Shown here: positions 5,926 through 6,519 of the stretch, piece by piece | How positions within the stretch are numbered: position 1 is the first letter of the stretch | Layout: every line of letters starts with the position of its first letter | Assembly: GCA_030691225.1 (NCBI GenBank) | Contig: JAUYES010000256.1 | Coordinates: 1 to 6,519, forward strand | Source: Holophaga sp. | Lineage (GTDB): Bacteria; Acidobacteriota; Holophagae; Holophagales; Holophagaceae | Length of the DNA: 6,519 nt | Direction of reading: 5' to 3' | Position numbers and translations under genes: made by a program | Notes under the pieces: model-generated | Database searches by the model: none | What the model saw: only the letters and a program-made list of their open reading frames with translations | Told to the model about the DNA's origin: nothing

Positions 5926-6519
5926 TGAGAACTCTCCACCTTGTGAGCCTGGGATTACTTCTGCTTGGAACGGGCTGCCGTTGGGTTGAGCCCTTGAAGC
6001 GCCAAAAGGTATACACCGCTCACGAGGCTGGCTTGACCTTGATCTATGAAAATCCCCAACTGGAGAGCCAAGCCAGGATGAACGCCCGACTTCAGGTGCG
6101 TGTTGAGGCCGCCAGGGATGGGGAAGCTGGAACCGCCGTAAAGATGACCTACACCAGCCTGCAAGGGGAAATGTCGGCCCTGTTCTTTCAGAAAAATGGT
6201 GGCATCTCGCTCAGTCAAGATGGACGCACCCCTGGCCTGATGATTCTTCCCGAAGGTTTTCCTGATCGTGTCAGCCGGTGGGAATCCAACGGCACAATCA
6301 CCCGTGTCTTGGGTCGAGCCGCAGCGGATTTGCATGGCTTGAAGCTGCCCGAAAGCGCCGACCGAGTGGGGGTGTGGACGGAATCCGTTTCGCCCAAGGG
6401 GCAGCGTCAGCGCAGTTTTCTCCTGCCCGATATCGGCGAAGTTGAAACCCTGATCTGGCGGGACGGCGCATGGGTGTCGGTAAACCGGCTTGTTTCCCGC
6501 GGGTTCACCGATCTTCCGG
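5925..6519 (+). CDS. Putative lipoprotein of unknown function, 3' end cut by window edge
   Basis: The frame is open for 198 codons and runs off the right edge. The N-terminus is a short signal peptide (MRT, then a hydrophobic Leu-rich stretch at residues 4-14) ending in GTGC with Cys18. That suggests lipid attachment at Cys18, although Gly at -3 is less usual than Leu. The rest appears soluble and mainly beta-stranded, with alternating hydrophobic residues such as GLTLIYE, ARLQVRVEA and VETLIWRDGAWVSV. I recognise no catalytic motif and no family. The ATG overlaps the tex stop codon by one base (TGATG), and AAAGG inside the tex end lies 9 bases upstream, so translation is probably coupled to tex. 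The likely site is the periplasmic side of the inner or outer membrane. The coupling may simply be operon packing rather than a shared function. Confidence 0.8.
   Translation, partial: MRTLHLVSLGLLLLGTGCRWVEPLKRQKVYTAHEAGLTLIYENPQLESQARMNARLQVRVEAARDGEAGTAVKMTYTSLQGEMSALFFQKNGGISLSQDGRTPGLMILPEGFPDRVSRWESNGTITRVLGRAAADLHGLKLPESADRVGVWTESVSPKGQRQRSFLLPDIGEVETLIWRDGAWVSVNRLVSRGFTDLP

Noticed and set aside
1..6519. CRISPR array, tRNA, rRNA, riboswitch, dif site
   Set aside because: Read through for each; no regularly spaced repeats, cloverleaf, rRNA-like stretch or dif-like 28-mer was recognised, though short or divergent versions could be missed by eye.

Overview
The window holds five protein-coding genes and no RNA gene. 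Two of them run off the ends. They are, in order: a long-chain acyl-CoA synthetase (minus strand, 3' end outside the window), a XerC-type tyrosine recombinase (plus), a small soluble protein joining a Rossmann domain to a chemoreceptor signalling tip (minus), the RNA-binding transcription accessory protein Tex (plus), and an unidentified putative lipoprotein (plus, 3' end outside the window). Base composition looks moderately GC-rich by eye. The lipoprotein, the chemoreceptor-type tip and the style of the Rossmann domain suggest a diderm bacterium. A deltaproteobacterial-type lineage or an acidobacterial one (Holophaga/Geothrix type) is my best guess, but nothing here fixes the phylum.

Layout. 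From 1 to 1698 the acyl-CoA ligase reads leftwards and is open through the window edge. It has no in-frame ATG at its 5' end and probably starts at a TTG behind a GGAG ribosome site. About 40 bases away xerC (1740-2654) starts in the opposite direction, so the two genes share a very tight divergent control region. xerC converges on the Rossmann-chemoreceptor gene (2710-3369, minus). The gap of 55 bases between their stop codons is almost filled by a 57-bp near-perfect inverted repeat, whose left arm contains the xerC stop codon. A 117-base divergent spacer then separates the chemoreceptor-type gene from tex (3487-5925). The lipoprotein gene begins inside the tex stop codon (TGATG) and continues past the right edge.

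How the genes relate. These look like housekeeping genes: fatty-acid activation, chromosome dimer resolution and RNA/transcription maintenance. Only tex and the lipoprotein form an evident transcription and translation unit. The unusual gene is the minus-strand one at 2710-3369. A nucleotide-binding-type Rossmann domain is followed directly by a very short MCP hairpin. It has no membrane segment, no HAMP and no recognisable methylation region, and several hairpin-tip contact positions are changed. It looks like a cytoplasmic sensor linking a dinucleotide or other metabolite to a chemotaxis-like array or kinase. That reading is inference.
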